From Agaricicola taiwanensis (GTDB lineage: Bacteria; Pseudomonadota; Alphaproteobacteria; Rhizobiales; Methylopilaceae): DNA of 64,000 nucleotides. The position numbers and the translations under genes were made by a program. The notes below the pieces were generated by a model that searched no databases, was not told the DNA's origin, and worked only from the letters and a program-made list of their open reading frames with translations. Below, in pieces: positions 16,963 to 25,732 of this stretch (position 1 is its first letter; each line of letters starts with the position of its first letter). The stretch covers positions 109,682-173,681 of the forward strand of contig NZ_BMCP01000005.1 in assembly GCF_014635245.1 (NCBI RefSeq), in the 5' to 3' direction.

Positions 16963-18438
16963 ATGGATCAGGCGCAAACGAGCGTCGAAGGTTTAGATGA
17001 TGTTCTGGGGGGCGGGTTTGAACGGGGGCGGGTGTTCCTGCTGGAAGGGCAACCCGGCGCGGGCAAGACCACGATCGCGACCCAGTTCCTGATTGCCGGC
17101 GCAGAGGCTGGCGAACGTGGCCTCTACATCACTCTTTCCGAGACCGAGAGCGAATTTCGATCCAGCGCCCGCGCCCACGGGTGGGATCTGTCGGGCATCG
17201 AGGTCTTCGAACTGGTGCCGCCGGAAAGCCTCATGGACGAAGAGCAGCAGCAAAGCTTGCTCTACTCTTCCGATCTGGAACTGGGCGAGGCCACGAAACG
17301 CATCTTCGAGATATTCGAAAGCGTGAAGCCGCACCGGGTGGTGCTGGACAGCCTGTCCGAAATCAGGCTGCTCGCGCAAGGTTCGCTGCGCTACCGCCGC
17401 CAGATCCTCAGTCTTAAACATTACTTCGCGCGCCAGAGTGCGACGGTTCTCCTGCTCGACGATCTGACGTCGGAGCTCAGCGACAAGACCGTCCACAGCA
17501 TTGCCCATGGTGTGATCCGGCTGGAGGAGGTCGCTCCGGAGTATGGGGCTGAGCGACGACGGCTGCGCGTGGTCAAGTATCGCGGTCGGCGCTTCCGGGG
17601 CGGGTTTCATGATTTCAAGATCGTGACGGGAGGAGTCCGCGTGTTTCCCAGGCTCGTGTCCGCCGAGCACAAGGCCGGATTTACCCGCAACGTGCTTCCT
17701 AGCGGAACGCCGGAGTTGGATACCCTGCTGGGCGGTGGTGTCGATCGGGGGTCGAGCGTTCTCATTCTGGGGCCGGCCGGCACCGGAAAGTCCCTGCTCA
17801 CCCTCACCTTTGTGCAAAGTGCGATCAACCGTGGCGAGCGGGCGGCGATGTTTGTCTTCGACGAAGAGATCGGGCTTTTGTTCGAGCGCGCCAAAGGGCT
17901 CGGCATCGATCTCCAGGCCATGGTCGAATCCGATCGCCTCGTCATCGAACAGGTCGACGCCGCCGAGCTTACGCCGGGCGAATTCTCCGAGCGCGTGCGC
18001 CGATGCGTCGAAACCTATCGGGCACAATCGGTCGTCATCGACAGTCTCAATGGCTATCAGGCCGCCATGACGGGCGAGCATGCGCTGGTGCTGCACATGC
18101 ACGAACTGCTGCAATATCTCAATCGAAAGGGTGCGACCACATTCCTGACGGTGGCACAGCACGGTCTCGTCGGCGACATGAAGTCGCCGGTGGACGTCAC
18201 CTATCTGGCCGATACGGTGGTGCTGCTGCGTTACTTTGAGGCGGCGGGCCGTGTGCGCCGCGCCATCTCGGTGATCAAGAAGCGCACCGGCGCTCATGAG
18301 GAGACGATCCGCGAATATCGGATCGGCAGTCGCGGCATCACCTTGGGCGAACCGCTCACCAACTTCCAAGGCGTGCTGCGCGGTGTGCCCACCCTGGTAG
18401 GCTCGGGGGCGGCCCTACTTCGTGCGGAGGACGCGTGA
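16963..18438 (+). CDS. KaiC-like double-domain ATPase
   Basis: A RecA/RAD55-superfamily ATPase of about 491 residues with two KaiC domains. Walker A motifs are GQPGAGKTT near residue 30 and GPAGTGKS near 270; catalytic glutamates are in LSETESE and VFDEEIG. The start at 16963 begins just before the conserved SVEGLDDVLGGGFERG; a GTG at 16948 is an alternative. No kaiA or kaiB is present in the window. The stop overlaps the start of a hybrid histidine kinase (GTGA), so the two are translationally coupled. Non-cyanobacterial KaiC proteins are linked to stress tolerance and signalling; a role with the kinase is inferred. Confidence 0.88.
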   Translation: MDQAQTSVEGLDDVLGGGFERGRVFLLEGQPGAGKTTIATQFLIAGAEAGERGLYITLSETESEFRSSARAHGWDLSGIEVFELVPPESLMDEEQQQSLLYSSDLELGEATKRIFEIFESVKPHRVVLDSLSEIRLLAQGSLRYRRQILSLKHYFARQSATVLLLDDLTSELSDKTVHSIAHGVIRLEEVAPEYGAERRRLRVVKYRGRRFRGGFHDFKIVTGGVRVFPRLVSAEHKAGFTRNVLPSGTPELDTLLGGGVDRGSSVLILGPAGTGKSLLTLTFVQSAINRGERAAMFVFDEEIGLLFERAKGLGIDLQAMVESDRLVIEQVDAAELTPGEFSERVRRCVETYRAQSVVIDSLNGYQAAMTGEHALVLHMHELLQYLNRKGATTFLTVAQHGLVGDMKSPVDVTYLADTVVLLRYFEAAGRVRRAISVIKKRTGAHEETIREYRIGSRGITLGEPLTNFQGVLRGVPTLVGSGAALLRAEDA

Positions 18439-21215
18439 AGCGGACAACCCTGTCGGAGCGGGCGCTTGTCCTCGCGCCGCGCGGGCGGGATTCGGCAATC
18501 GCGACGGCCATGCTTCAAGAGGCCGGCATCGAGGCCGCGATCTGCTCTTCGCTGCCTGTCTTGATCGACAAATTGAATGAAGGGGCAGCTCTTGTCATCG
18601 TCACCGAGGAAGCGCTGACCACCAGTGATCTCGGTCCCCTGTCCAAGTGGCTCGGCGACCAGGAGGAGTGGTCGGATCTGCCCTTCGTGCTTCTGACGAA
18701 CCGCGGCGGCGGACTGGAGCGCAATCCGGCCGCGCATCGCTTTCTAGAAGTACTTGGCAACGTCACCTTTCTGGAGCGCCCGTTCCATCCCACGACGCTT
18801 GTCAGCCTTGCCCGCTCGGCGCTCCGCAACCGGCGCCGCCAGTATGATGCGAGAGCCCGCCTGCACGAGCTTCAAGCCGGCGAGGAGCGCTACCGCTCGC
18901 TATTCGAGGCCATAGACTCCGGTTTCTGCATCGTGGAACTGCGCTTCGACGATACCGGCGAAAAGGCGCAGGATCTTCGCTTTGTCGAGGTCAATCCCGC
19001 CTTCGCGGAACAGACCGGCTATGTCGATGCCAAGGGCCGATGGATGAGTGAGGTGAACCCCGATTTCGAGCAGAAGTGGCTCGACCTTTATGGGGATGTG
19101 GCGCGGACGGGCGGCTCCGTCAGATTCGAGCGATCCTACCTGCACCTCGGCCGCCTTTTCGATGTCCACGCCTATCGTGTCGGAGGTCCGGCGCAGCGCC
19201 GCGTGGCCATTCTCTTCAACGACATCACGGCACGGCGCCATGTGGAGAAACGCCTGCGCGAGAGCGAGGAGCGCCTGCGTCTTGCAACCGAGTCGGCCGA
19301 GGTCGGCTTCTGGGACGTCGATGTGATCAACGACATCCTGTTCTGGCCGCGACAGGTCAAGGCGATGTTCGGCATCTCGGCGAATGTGCCGGTCTCCATG
19401 GCGGACTTCCACACCGGCCTTCATCCGGAAGACCGCGAGCCGACGAGAGCTGCCTTCGCCGCGGCCTGCGATCCCGATGTCCGCGCCCTTTACGACGTCG
19501 AATATCGCACCATCGGGAAGGAGGACGGCGCGATCCGCTGGGTGGCCGCAAAAGGGCGGGGCATATTCGATGATGACGGGCGCTGTGTTCGTGTGCTCGG
19601 CACCGCCATCGACATCACGGCGCGCAAGCGCACGGAACAGGCTCTCAAGGAGCTGAACGAGACGCTGGAGCGCCGCGTGGCCGAGCGCACCGCCGAGCTG
19701 GTGGAAAGCCAGCGCCGTTTCCGGGGTATCTTCGATTCCGCGCTGCAGTTCATGGCGCTGCTGACCCCGCGGGGAACGGTAGTCGAGGTCAACCAGACGG
19801 CGCTCGACTGGAGCCAGATCGGGCTTCGCGACATTGTCGGCAAGCCATTCTGGCAAACCGCTCCCATGCGCGGCAACACCAGGCTCCAGGAGGCGATCCG
19901 GTCCGGCATCCGCCGTGCGGCGGCGGGCGAGATCGTGCGCGAGGAGCACGAGATGCGGGGTGCCGGTGAGGTGCGCGCCATCGTCGACTTCTCGCTCAAA
20001 CCGGTCATCGGCGAGCGCGGCGAGACCACATGGCTGGTGGCGGAGGGGCGCGATATCACCGACCTCAAACGCGCTCAGGACGCCTTGCGCCAGGCGCAGA
20101 AGCTGGAGGCCGTGGGGCAGCTCACCGGAGGTGTTGCCCATGACTTCAACAATCTCCTGACCATCATCCGCTCCTCCACCGACCTCTTGCGCAAGCCCGA
20201 TCTCTCCGAGGAGCGGCGGCGACGCTATGTGGACGCCATCGCCGAAACAGTGGACCGCGCCGCCAAACTCACCGGCCAGCTTCTCGCCTTCGCACGGCGC
20301 CAGGCGCTGAAGCCGGAGGTGTTCGATGCTGCCCAGCGTGTGGAGGCCATCACGGATATGCTGCGCACCGTGGTGGGCGACCGGATCGAGGTGACGACTC
20401 ACGTGTCCTGCGACGACTGCTACGTGGAGGCGGACCTCAGCCAGTTCGAGACGGCGCTGGTCAATATCGCCGTTAACGCGCGCGACGCCATGAATGGCGA
20501 GGGCCGGCTCACTCTGCGACTATGGGAGGCCGAGGCGCTGCCGTTCTTTTCCGGCGACGGAATAGGCGCGGGGCGCTTTATCTGCGTCTCGATCGCCGAC
20601 ACGGGCTGCGGCATCCCGCGTGAGCGGTTGGGTGAGATCTTCGAGCCCTTCTTCACCACCAAGGAGATCGGCAAGGGCACCGGTCTCGGCCTGTCGCAGG
20701 TCTACGGCTTCGTCAAGCAATCGGGCGGCGACGTGACCGTGGAAAGCGAACTTGGCCGCGGCACCACCTTCACGCTTTACCTACCCCTCGTAGAGCTGAT
20801 GGAAGGGGCCGCACCCGGCCTCTCCGACGTCAAGGCGAGCCTCGCCTTCGCGGAAGGTCGAGGCCACCGCGTGCTTGTGGTGGAGGACAACGTCGACGTA
20901 GGCGCCTTCTCCACTCAGCTCCTGCAGGATCTCGGCTATCACACCACCTGGGCCGCCAGCGGTTCGGAGGCACTGCGTCTTCTGGCGGAGGAGGGGTGCT
21001 TCGATATCGTCTTCTCCGACGTGGTGATGCCGGGCATGAGCGGCGTGGAACTCGGCCAGGAGATCCGCCGCCGCTACCCCCAGCTGCCGGTGGTGCTGAC
21101 CTCCGGCTACAGCCATGTGCTGGCCGAGGAAGGGCGGCATGGCTTCGAACTCCTGCAGAAGCCCTATGCGGCGGAGGAGCTGTCGCATGTACTGCAGCGG
21201 GTGATGCAAGGGTGA
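18435..21215 (+). CDS. Hybrid sensor histidine kinase with PAS domains and receiver
   Basis: A 926-residue soluble-looking hybrid kinase. Residues about 5-125 form a receiver-like domain whose usual phospho-acceptor position reads IVTEEAL, so it is probably a pseudo-receiver. Three PAS domains follow (about 145-265, 280-400, 430-550), then HisKA with GGVAHDFNNLL (His near 571), an HATPase domain with FEPFFTTKEIGKGTGLGLSQ, and a C-terminal receiver with Asp near 859 in FSDVVMPG. The GTG start at 18435 overlaps the kaiC stop and has GGAGG at 18426-18430. No output regulator is adjacent. Cytoplasmic sensing of redox, light or a metabolite is possible. Confidence 0.9.
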   Translation: MKRTTLSERALVLAPRGRDSAIATAMLQEAGIEAAICSSLPVLIDKLNEGAALVIVTEEALTTSDLGPLSKWLGDQEEWSDLPFVLLTNRGGGLERNPAAHRFLEVLGNVTFLERPFHPTTLVSLARSALRNRRRQYDARARLHELQAGEERYRSLFEAIDSGFCIVELRFDDTGEKAQDLRFVEVNPAFAEQTGYVDAKGRWMSEVNPDFEQKWLDLYGDVARTGGSVRFERSYLHLGRLFDVHAYRVGGPAQRRVAILFNDITARRHVEKRLRESEERLRLATESAEVGFWDVDVINDILFWPRQVKAMFGISANVPVSMADFHTGLHPEDREPTRAAFAAACDPDVRALYDVEYRTIGKEDGAIRWVAAKGRGIFDDDGRCVRVLGTAIDITARKRTEQALKELNETLERRVAERTAELVESQRRFRGIFDSALQFMALLTPRGTVVEVNQTALDWSQIGLRDIVGKPFWQTAPMRGNTRLQEAIRSGIRRAAAGEIVREEHEMRGAGEVRAIVDFSLKPVIGERGETTWLVAEGRDITDLKRAQDALRQAQKLEAVGQLTGGVAHDFNNLLTIIRSSTDLLRKPDLSEERRRRYVDAIAETVDRAAKLTGQLLAFARRQALKPEVFDAAQRVEAITDMLRTVVGDRIEVTTHVSCDDCYVEADLSQFETALVNIAVNARDAMNGEGRLTLRLWEAEALPFFSGDGIGAGRFICVSIADTGCGIPRERLGEIFEPFFTTKEIGKGTGLGLSQVYGFVKQSGGDVTVESELGRGTTFTLYLPLVELMEGAAPGLSDVKASLAFAEGRGHRVLVVEDNVDVGAFSTQLLQDLGYHTTWAASGSEALRLLAEEGCFDIVFSDVVMPGMSGVELGQEIRRRYPQLPVVLTSGYSHVLAEEGRHGFELLQKPYAAEELSHVLQRVMQG

Positions 21216-21237
21216 GACGGCTGCTGAACTGTCGTGA

Positions 21238-21609
21238 TCAGGCGTTTGCCCCTTCAGCGGTGCGTTCCATGTAGTTTTTGAGCGCCACCGCGTTGTTGCG
21301 CTCAAGATCGCGGGCGCCGAACAGCAGCGTGACCGTGCCTTGCTCCATCAGATGCGTCAGAGGCGCCTGCGCCTCCGGGTTGGCGTCCAGTTCGGCTGCA
21401 TAGCGTCGTTGGAACTCCGCCCAGTGCTCCGTGCGGTGTCCGAACCATTTTCGCAAGTTCGTGCTGGGCGCCAGGTCCTTCAGCCAGGCCGCAAGCGCGG
21501 CCTTGTCCTTGGCGATGCCGCGCGGCCAGACGCGGTCGACCAGCACACGCGCGCCGTCCTGTTCCTCGGCTGCATCATAGATGCGCTTGATCTTCAGCGA
21601 TGAGCCCAT
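21238..21609 (-). CDS. DUF488 family protein (YeaO-like)
   Basis: A 123-residue protein of the DUF488/YeaO group, recognised by VLVDRVWPRGIAKDKA, the LRKWFGHRTEHWAEFQRRY segment and TLLFGARDLERNNAV. The family is widespread and its function is not established. It is convergent with the hybrid kinase gene and lies 19 bases downstream of the CBS-BON gene on the same strand, so the two are probably co-transcribed. Confidence 0.82.
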   Translation of the reverse strand: MGSSLKIKRIYDAAEEQDGARVLVDRVWPRGIAKDKAALAAWLKDLAPSTNLRKWFGHRTEHWAEFQRRYAAELDANPEAQAPLTHLMEQGTVTLLFGARDLERNNAVALKNYMERTAEGANA

Positions 21610-21628
21610 GCCTCAGCGCTCTCGATCC

Positions 21629-22321
21629 TCAAAGCTCGTACTGCCCGATCTGGGACATCGAACAATGGTCCTGAACGGCCTTCACTCCCGCGACGTTGCC
21701 GGCCGCGACGCGAACCGCATGCCGCTCCTCATCGGATGCCACGATCCCGAACAGATGGACCACGCCATCCTGCACCACGATGTTCTTGGCAGCCAGATTT
21801 GCCCAGGGTTGCTCGCCCAGAACATCGTGCAATCGCTCGCTGATGATGGCATCCGCGACGCTCACCGGTTCGGCTTCCTCGGCCGCTGCCAGCAATTTGA
21901 TGAGGTTAGCTCGTGTCACGATGCCAACCATCTTGTCGTCCCGCACCACGGGAACACTCTTGATGTGATGCTCATCGAGCAAGCGCGCCGTTTCCGCGAT
22001 CGTGGTCGTCTCGGATACCGTTATGACATCGGTCGTCATCACGTCGGCGGCGGTAATCCCATGGGTTTTCGCGTATTGATGTGCGAGCACCGATGGACCT
22101 GCGACAAATCTCTGCCACCAGGACAGCTGCCGCTCTCCGGCCACCTCGGCATGGCCTATCAGATCGCCCTCCGATACTATTCCGATCACGCGCCCGGTTC
22201 CGTCGATGACGGGCACGCAGCTCATTCCATGGGTGTAGATCAAGCCCGCTACCTCATGAATGGAAGTGTCCGATGACGCGGTAACGGCGGCGTGCATCAT
22301 GACATCCGCTGCGGTAAGCAC
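21629..22321 (-). CDS. CBS-pair and BON domain protein
   Basis: A 230-residue protein with two CBS motifs at about 5-60 and 95-145 (VPVIDGTGRVIGIVSEGDLIG; VPVVRDDKMVGIVTRANLI) and a BON domain at about 150-220 (VVQDGVVHLFGIVASDEERHAVRVAAGNVAGV). CBS pairs bind adenosyl ligands; BON domains are thought to bind membranes or lipids. Proteins of this architecture are often stress-induced. The start is GTG with AGGAGGCAC upstream. A 190-base leader with an inverted repeat precedes it. Confidence 0.85.
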   Translation of the reverse strand: MLTAADVMMHAAVTASSDTSIHEVAGLIYTHGMSCVPVIDGTGRVIGIVSEGDLIGHAEVAGERQLSWWQRFVAGPSVLAHQYAKTHGITAADVMTTDVITVSETTTIAETARLLDEHHIKSVPVVRDDKMVGIVTRANLIKLLAAAEEAEPVSVADAIISERLHDVLGEQPWANLAAKNIVVQDGVVHLFGIVASDEERHAVRVAAGNVAGVKAVQDHCSMSQIGQYEL

Positions 22322-22409
22322 CTGTGCCTCCTGTTGCTTCTGCGGGGGCGCCCGCTTCTATAGCATTTCGAGACGCTCCGCGATTCATCGAAGTAATGAT
22401 GGATCCGAA

Positions 22410-22450
22410 TGTTCGTTTAGGCAAACGAATACATTTGCTGGGCAGGTTCT
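22410..22450 (-). promoter_or_regulatory. Candidate promoter/operator of the CBS-BON gene
   Basis: Two signals overlap here. TTCGTTT-AGGC-AAACGAA (22412-22429) is a perfect 7-bp inverted repeat. Read on the minus strand, AGAAC (22450-22446) is followed 18 bases later by CGTT (22427-22424), close to the GGAAC-N16/17-CGTT consensus of the general-stress sigma factor EcfG of this bacterial group, but with one mismatch and a long spacer. Weak support only. Confidence 0.3.
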
Positions 22451-22512
22451 GTTTTTTTGCACTTGCTGCCCAGCGGGTTTGCAGATTTGCGAACCCATGT
22501 TTCCGTTAGCGT

Positions 22513-22785
22513 TCAACCGTGCCGGGCATAGCGGTGTCCGGCGAGCTCGATGTGGCGCCGGAGGTCAGACAGGTTGATCAACTGGAAAAGGTAGAAACCG
22601 TTCAGCTTGGTGCTGGGCTCGGTGGTAGGCCGATGCGCGCTTAAGGCATGAACCTTGGATTCTGCTATCCGGCCAACGAAGCCCCAGGCCGGGGTCGTGA
22701 TGAACGCGGGCAGGGGCTGATCTTCTGGGACGGCGCAAACCAGTTCCGGCAGATCGGCCCGGCAAAACAGGTTGACCTTGCGCAT
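22513..22785 (-). CDS. Small conserved-looking hypothetical protein
   Basis: A protein of about 90 residues beginning MRKVNLFCRADLPELVCAVP and containing PALGFVGR-like and LNGFYLFQL segments with a histidine-rich C-terminus. The start at 22785 has GGCGGAG spaced correctly before it; the frame extends further upstream without a plausible start. No domain was recognised. It stands alone, about 170 bases from the LysR gene on the same strand and 190 from the CBS-BON gene. Coding support rests on the ribosome-binding site and balanced composition. Confidence 0.5.
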   Translation of the reverse strand: MRKVNLFCRADLPELVCAVPEDQPLPAFITTPAWGFVGRIAESKVHALSAHRPTTEPSTKLNGFYLFQLINLSDLRRHIELAGHRYARHG

Positions 22786-22956
22786 ATCGATCTCCGCCTG
22801 TCGGTGGCGGCGTATCCCGGGTGGCGGGGTCACCGCGTTCTTAACCAACAGCCTCGCCCTGATCGGCGGCCATAACAATTGAAATCTTTTGCTCGTCATC
22901 TGTAAGGAAGCTGCATCCATCCGGGCTTATCCGGGATGACGAACACCCACGGGCAC

Positions 22957-23811
22957 TCACCCCTCGATCCCTGCCGCCGCGATCGCCCGCAAACCCTCGA
23001 GTGCGATGCCGAGCAGCCCTTCATCGGCATGGGCCGAGCACACGGCATAGATCGGATAGGAAAAGCTTGGCGCGCCATCGACAAGATGGAGCTTGCCCGT
23101 TGCCAGATGAGGCGCGACGGCCCTTTGCCGAAAATAGCCCGAGCCGCCCGCCTCCAGAATGTACCCCAGGGCCAAGGGGCCGAGGCCGACGAAGAGGCCG
23201 GGATCGGTGACCTCGGGCAGGCTCAGCCCATGATGAAGCGCGAAATCGGGACCCCAGTCGACGTAAACATAGCCGGCCGGATCAGCACGCGCTGTCGTGG
23301 GGTCCGTGGTGACCAGAACGAGTTTCTCCTCCAGCAGGAGTTCGACCCGAGATCCGGGGCGGTGTTGCGGCGCATACATGACGGCAATGTCGAGGACACC
23401 CCCGGCGACCTGGCTTGTCAGTCCTTCCGGAACGCCGACCTGCACCCGCAGGGCGATATCCGGCGCCGAGTGCCGCATCCAGTGAAGCCATTCCAGCAAC
23501 CAGGGATGCCACAGGCTCAGCTCCGCACCGATGGTGAGCACCGCTCGCCGCCCCGATGGCACCGCGACCTGGTGGCGTGCACGCTCCCAAAGCTGGACGA
23601 ACATCGGAGCGTAACGCAGGAACTGTTCCCCGGCGGGGGTCAGCGAGGCTCCCTTCTTGTTGCGCACGAACAGCGGACGGCCGAGCTGGTCTTCAAGGGA
23701 ACGAACCCGAGCGCTTACCGTGGTCTGGCTGACGTTGAGATGCTCGGCGGCACGGACAAAGCTGCGCGTCGCGACGATCTCCAGAAACGTCCGGGCAAGC
23801 TCTATGTCCAT
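22957..23811 (-). CDS. LysR-family transcriptional regulator
   Basis: A 284-residue LysR-type regulator. The N-terminal winged helix (ELARTFLEIVATRSFVRAAEHLNVSQTTVSARVRSLEDQLG) is textbook, followed by a substrate-binding domain. It lies downstream of the PAS protein and cystathionine gamma-synthase genes on the same strand, separated by 77 bases. A role in sulfur amino acid metabolism is possible from position but unproven. Confidence 0.87.
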   Translation of the reverse strand: MDIELARTFLEIVATRSFVRAAEHLNVSQTTVSARVRSLEDQLGRPLFVRNKKGASLTPAGEQFLRYAPMFVQLWERARHQVAVPSGRRAVLTIGAELSLWHPWLLEWLHWMRHSAPDIALRVQVGVPEGLTSQVAGGVLDIAVMYAPQHRPGSRVELLLEEKLVLVTTDPTTARADPAGYVYVDWGPDFALHHGLSLPEVTDPGLFVGLGPLALGYILEAGGSGYFRQRAVAPHLATGKLHLVDGAPSFSYPIYAVCSAHADEGLLGIALEGLRAIAAAGIEG

Positions 23812-23888
23812 GGCTTGTCGTCTTGGCTCCCGCAGGTAGGCAACAAAGATATCCCATCCGGGCGGCGATGAAATCGATTTGCCGCCGT

Positions 23889-24359
23889 TCAGCCCGATGT
23901 TCTTGCCTTCCCGTTGCCCCCCACAACGGCAAGCCTGCGCCTCAACTCGCGCAGTTCGTCCATGCGCGCGGTGACATCCCGGAGAATGGCGGCCATTCCA
24001 TCGCCTTGGCCCGCCGCGTCCCGCAGCAGCATGATCGTGAACTCGACCGAGATCCGGTCACCATTGCGCGTCATGGCCGGTACCGACAGGAGTTCAGCGG
24101 GGCCGTAGCGGGTCTCCCCGGTCGCCATGACGCGATGGTAGCCATCCCAGTGCCGGTCACGCAGCTTTGGCGGGATGATCAGATCCAGCGATTGTCCCAC
24201 CGCTTCTTCGACCGGGAAGCCGAAGATGCGCACCGCTCCGGGGTTCCAGAACCTGATGACCCCGTCACGATCGGTGACGATAAGGGCATCGGCGGAACTG
24301 GTGCGGAGCGCGGCGGCAAGCTGATCGGCAAGTCCCGCCGCTGTTGAGGGTCCCGTCAC
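23889..24359 (-). CDS. Stand-alone PAS domain protein
   Basis: A 156-residue protein that is essentially one PAS domain (residues about 15-130: ALIVTDRDGVIRFWNPGAVRIFGF; SVEFTIMLLRDAAGQGDGMAAILRDVT) with a short helical tail (DELRELRRRL) and no kinase or other output domain. The GTG start overlaps the stop of the upstream cystathionine gamma-synthase gene as GTGA, implying translational coupling. PAS domains sense redox state, haem, flavin or small ligands; the partner and ligand here are unknown. Confidence 0.82.
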   Translation of the reverse strand: MTGPSTAAGLADQLAAALRTSSADALIVTDRDGVIRFWNPGAVRIFGFPVEEAVGQSLDLIIPPKLRDRHWDGYHRVMATGETRYGPAELLSVPAMTRNGDRISVEFTIMLLRDAAGQGDGMAAILRDVTARMDELRELRRRLAVVGGNGKARTSG

Positions 24360-25570
24360 GGCTGCCTGCGCGAAGACACCGCCGCGAGCGCCGTTTCAAT
24401 GTCGTTCAAGAGATCGGCTTCCGCCTCGAGGCCGATGGAAAGCCGGAGCAGGCCGTCGCCGATCCCCGCATGTCGCCGTGCCTCGGGGGCCATGCTGGCA
24501 TGGGTCATCGTTGCGGGATGGACCACGAGGCTTTCCACACCGCCGAGCGATTCCGCCAGCGTGAAAACCTGAACCGCTTCCACAAAGCTCCTTGCCGCCT
24601 CAAGGCCGCCGGCGAGCTCGAAGCTGAGCATGGCGCCGAAACCGCTTTGCTGGCGCGCGGCCACGGCATGGCCGGAGTGCGTTTCGAGGCCCGGATAGTG
24701 AACGGCGGCAACCTGCTGCTGCCTGGTGAGGAAGTCCGCCACAGCCCCGGCGTTCGCCTGCTGGCGTTCGATACGGGGGAACAGGCTGCGCAGGCCTCGC
24801 AGCGTCAGATAGGCGTCGAACGGAGCGCCGGTCACGCCGGTGGTGCTTGCCCAGGCCGAGAGTGCCTCGACATCGGACTTGTCAGCCGCGATGACGGCGC
24901 CGCCCACCACATCGGAATGGCCGTTGAGATATTTGGTGGTGGAATGGATGACGAAATCGGCACCAAGGCTGATCGGCCGCTGCAGGGCGGGCGACAGGAA
25001 GGTGTTGTCCACCGCCACCTTGGCTCCGGCGGCTTTGGCGCGTTCGGCGATGGCGGCGATGTCGACCACGCGCATGAGCGGATTGCTTGGCGTTTCCAGC
25101 AGCACCAGCGCGGGCGCGCGCTTGAGCACGGCGGACAGCGCTTCGGCGTCGTTCTGGTCGACGAAGGCGACGTCGAAGTGCCCCCTGTCGCGCCGTGCCG
25201 CGAGCAGGCGGTAGGTGCCGCCGTAACAGTCATGCGGTGCGACCACCAGGTCGTCGCGGCCCAGCTGCGACAGCACGAGGTCTATGGCGGCCATTCCTGA
25301 CGACACGACGACGGCGCCGGCTCCACCCTCCAGCCGCGCAAGCGTGTCGGCGAGCAGGTCGCGGCTCGGGTTGCCGGCGCGGCTGTAGTCGTAGCCGCGG
25401 GAATGCTCGAAATCTTTGAAGGCAAAGGTGCTCGTGAGATAGAGCGGCGGCGTCACCGCTCCGAAGACATCGTTGGAGACGATGCCGTTGGTCGCGGCGA
25501 CGGTCTGGGGAGCCCTGGCTTTGGATGCAGCCGTTGCTGCTCCCCTCGGTTTGTCTGGTGTTTCATGCAA
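24356..25570 (-). CDS. metB: Cystathionine gamma-synthase / trans-sulfuration PLP enzyme
   Basis: A 404-residue fold-type I PLP enzyme of the Cys/Met metabolism family. Landmarks are YSRAGNPSRDLLADTLARLEGG, SSGMAAIDLVL, ETPSNPLMRVVDI, AVDNTFLSP and the PLP lysine at about 213 in HSTTKYLNGHSDVVGG. It most likely makes cystathionine (or homocysteine) from an activated homoserine in the cytoplasm; O-succinylhomoserine sulfhydrylase and cystathionine gamma-lyase are close alternatives. The first 30 residues are Ala-rich and poorly conserved. It overlaps a PAS protein gene by four bases. Confidence 0.8.
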   Translation of the reverse strand: MHETPDKPRGAATAASKARAPQTVAATNGIVSNDVFGAVTPPLYLTSTFAFKDFEHSRGYDYSRAGNPSRDLLADTLARLEGGAGAVVVSSGMAAIDLVLSQLGRDDLVVAPHDCYGGTYRLLAARRDRGHFDVAFVDQNDAEALSAVLKRAPALVLLETPSNPLMRVVDIAAIAERAKAAGAKVAVDNTFLSPALQRPISLGADFVIHSTTKYLNGHSDVVGGAVIAADKSDVEALSAWASTTGVTGAPFDAYLTLRGLRSLFPRIERQQANAGAVADFLTRQQQVAAVHYPGLETHSGHAVAARQQSGFGAMLSFELAGGLEAARSFVEAVQVFTLAESLGGVESLVVHPATMTHASMAPEARRHAGIGDGLLRLSIGLEAEADLLNDIETALAAVSSRRQP

Positions 25571-25732
25571 AATGGAGATTCCTCAGGGGCGTGGCGTTCA
25601 ATTCTGGCATGCGGTCTTGATGCCGACCAATGAATGATAGTGCGCATCTACAGCAAAAAAATTGCTTTGATTGACGCTGACGCTTTACAGCCATGGTGCG
25701 GCGGTCACCCGCATCATGGCTGGCCGTGAAGG
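25571..25732. promoter_or_regulatory. Promoter region of metB with inverted repeat
   Basis: AGCAA-AAAAA-TTGCT at 25652-25666 is a perfect 5-bp inverted repeat in an AT-rich patch about 90 bases upstream of the metB start. Its T-N11-A-like geometry would suit a LysR-type regulator such as the one downstream. No SAM riboswitch consensus was recognised. Confidence 0.35.

Noticed and set aside
16963..21215. Complete circadian Kai system
   Set aside because: No kaiA or kaiB-like frame is present in the window; only a KaiC-like ATPase and a kinase are seen.
25571..25732. SAM riboswitch upstream of metB
   Set aside because: The leader lacks the recognisable SAM-II or SAM-I core; only a short AT-rich inverted repeat is present.
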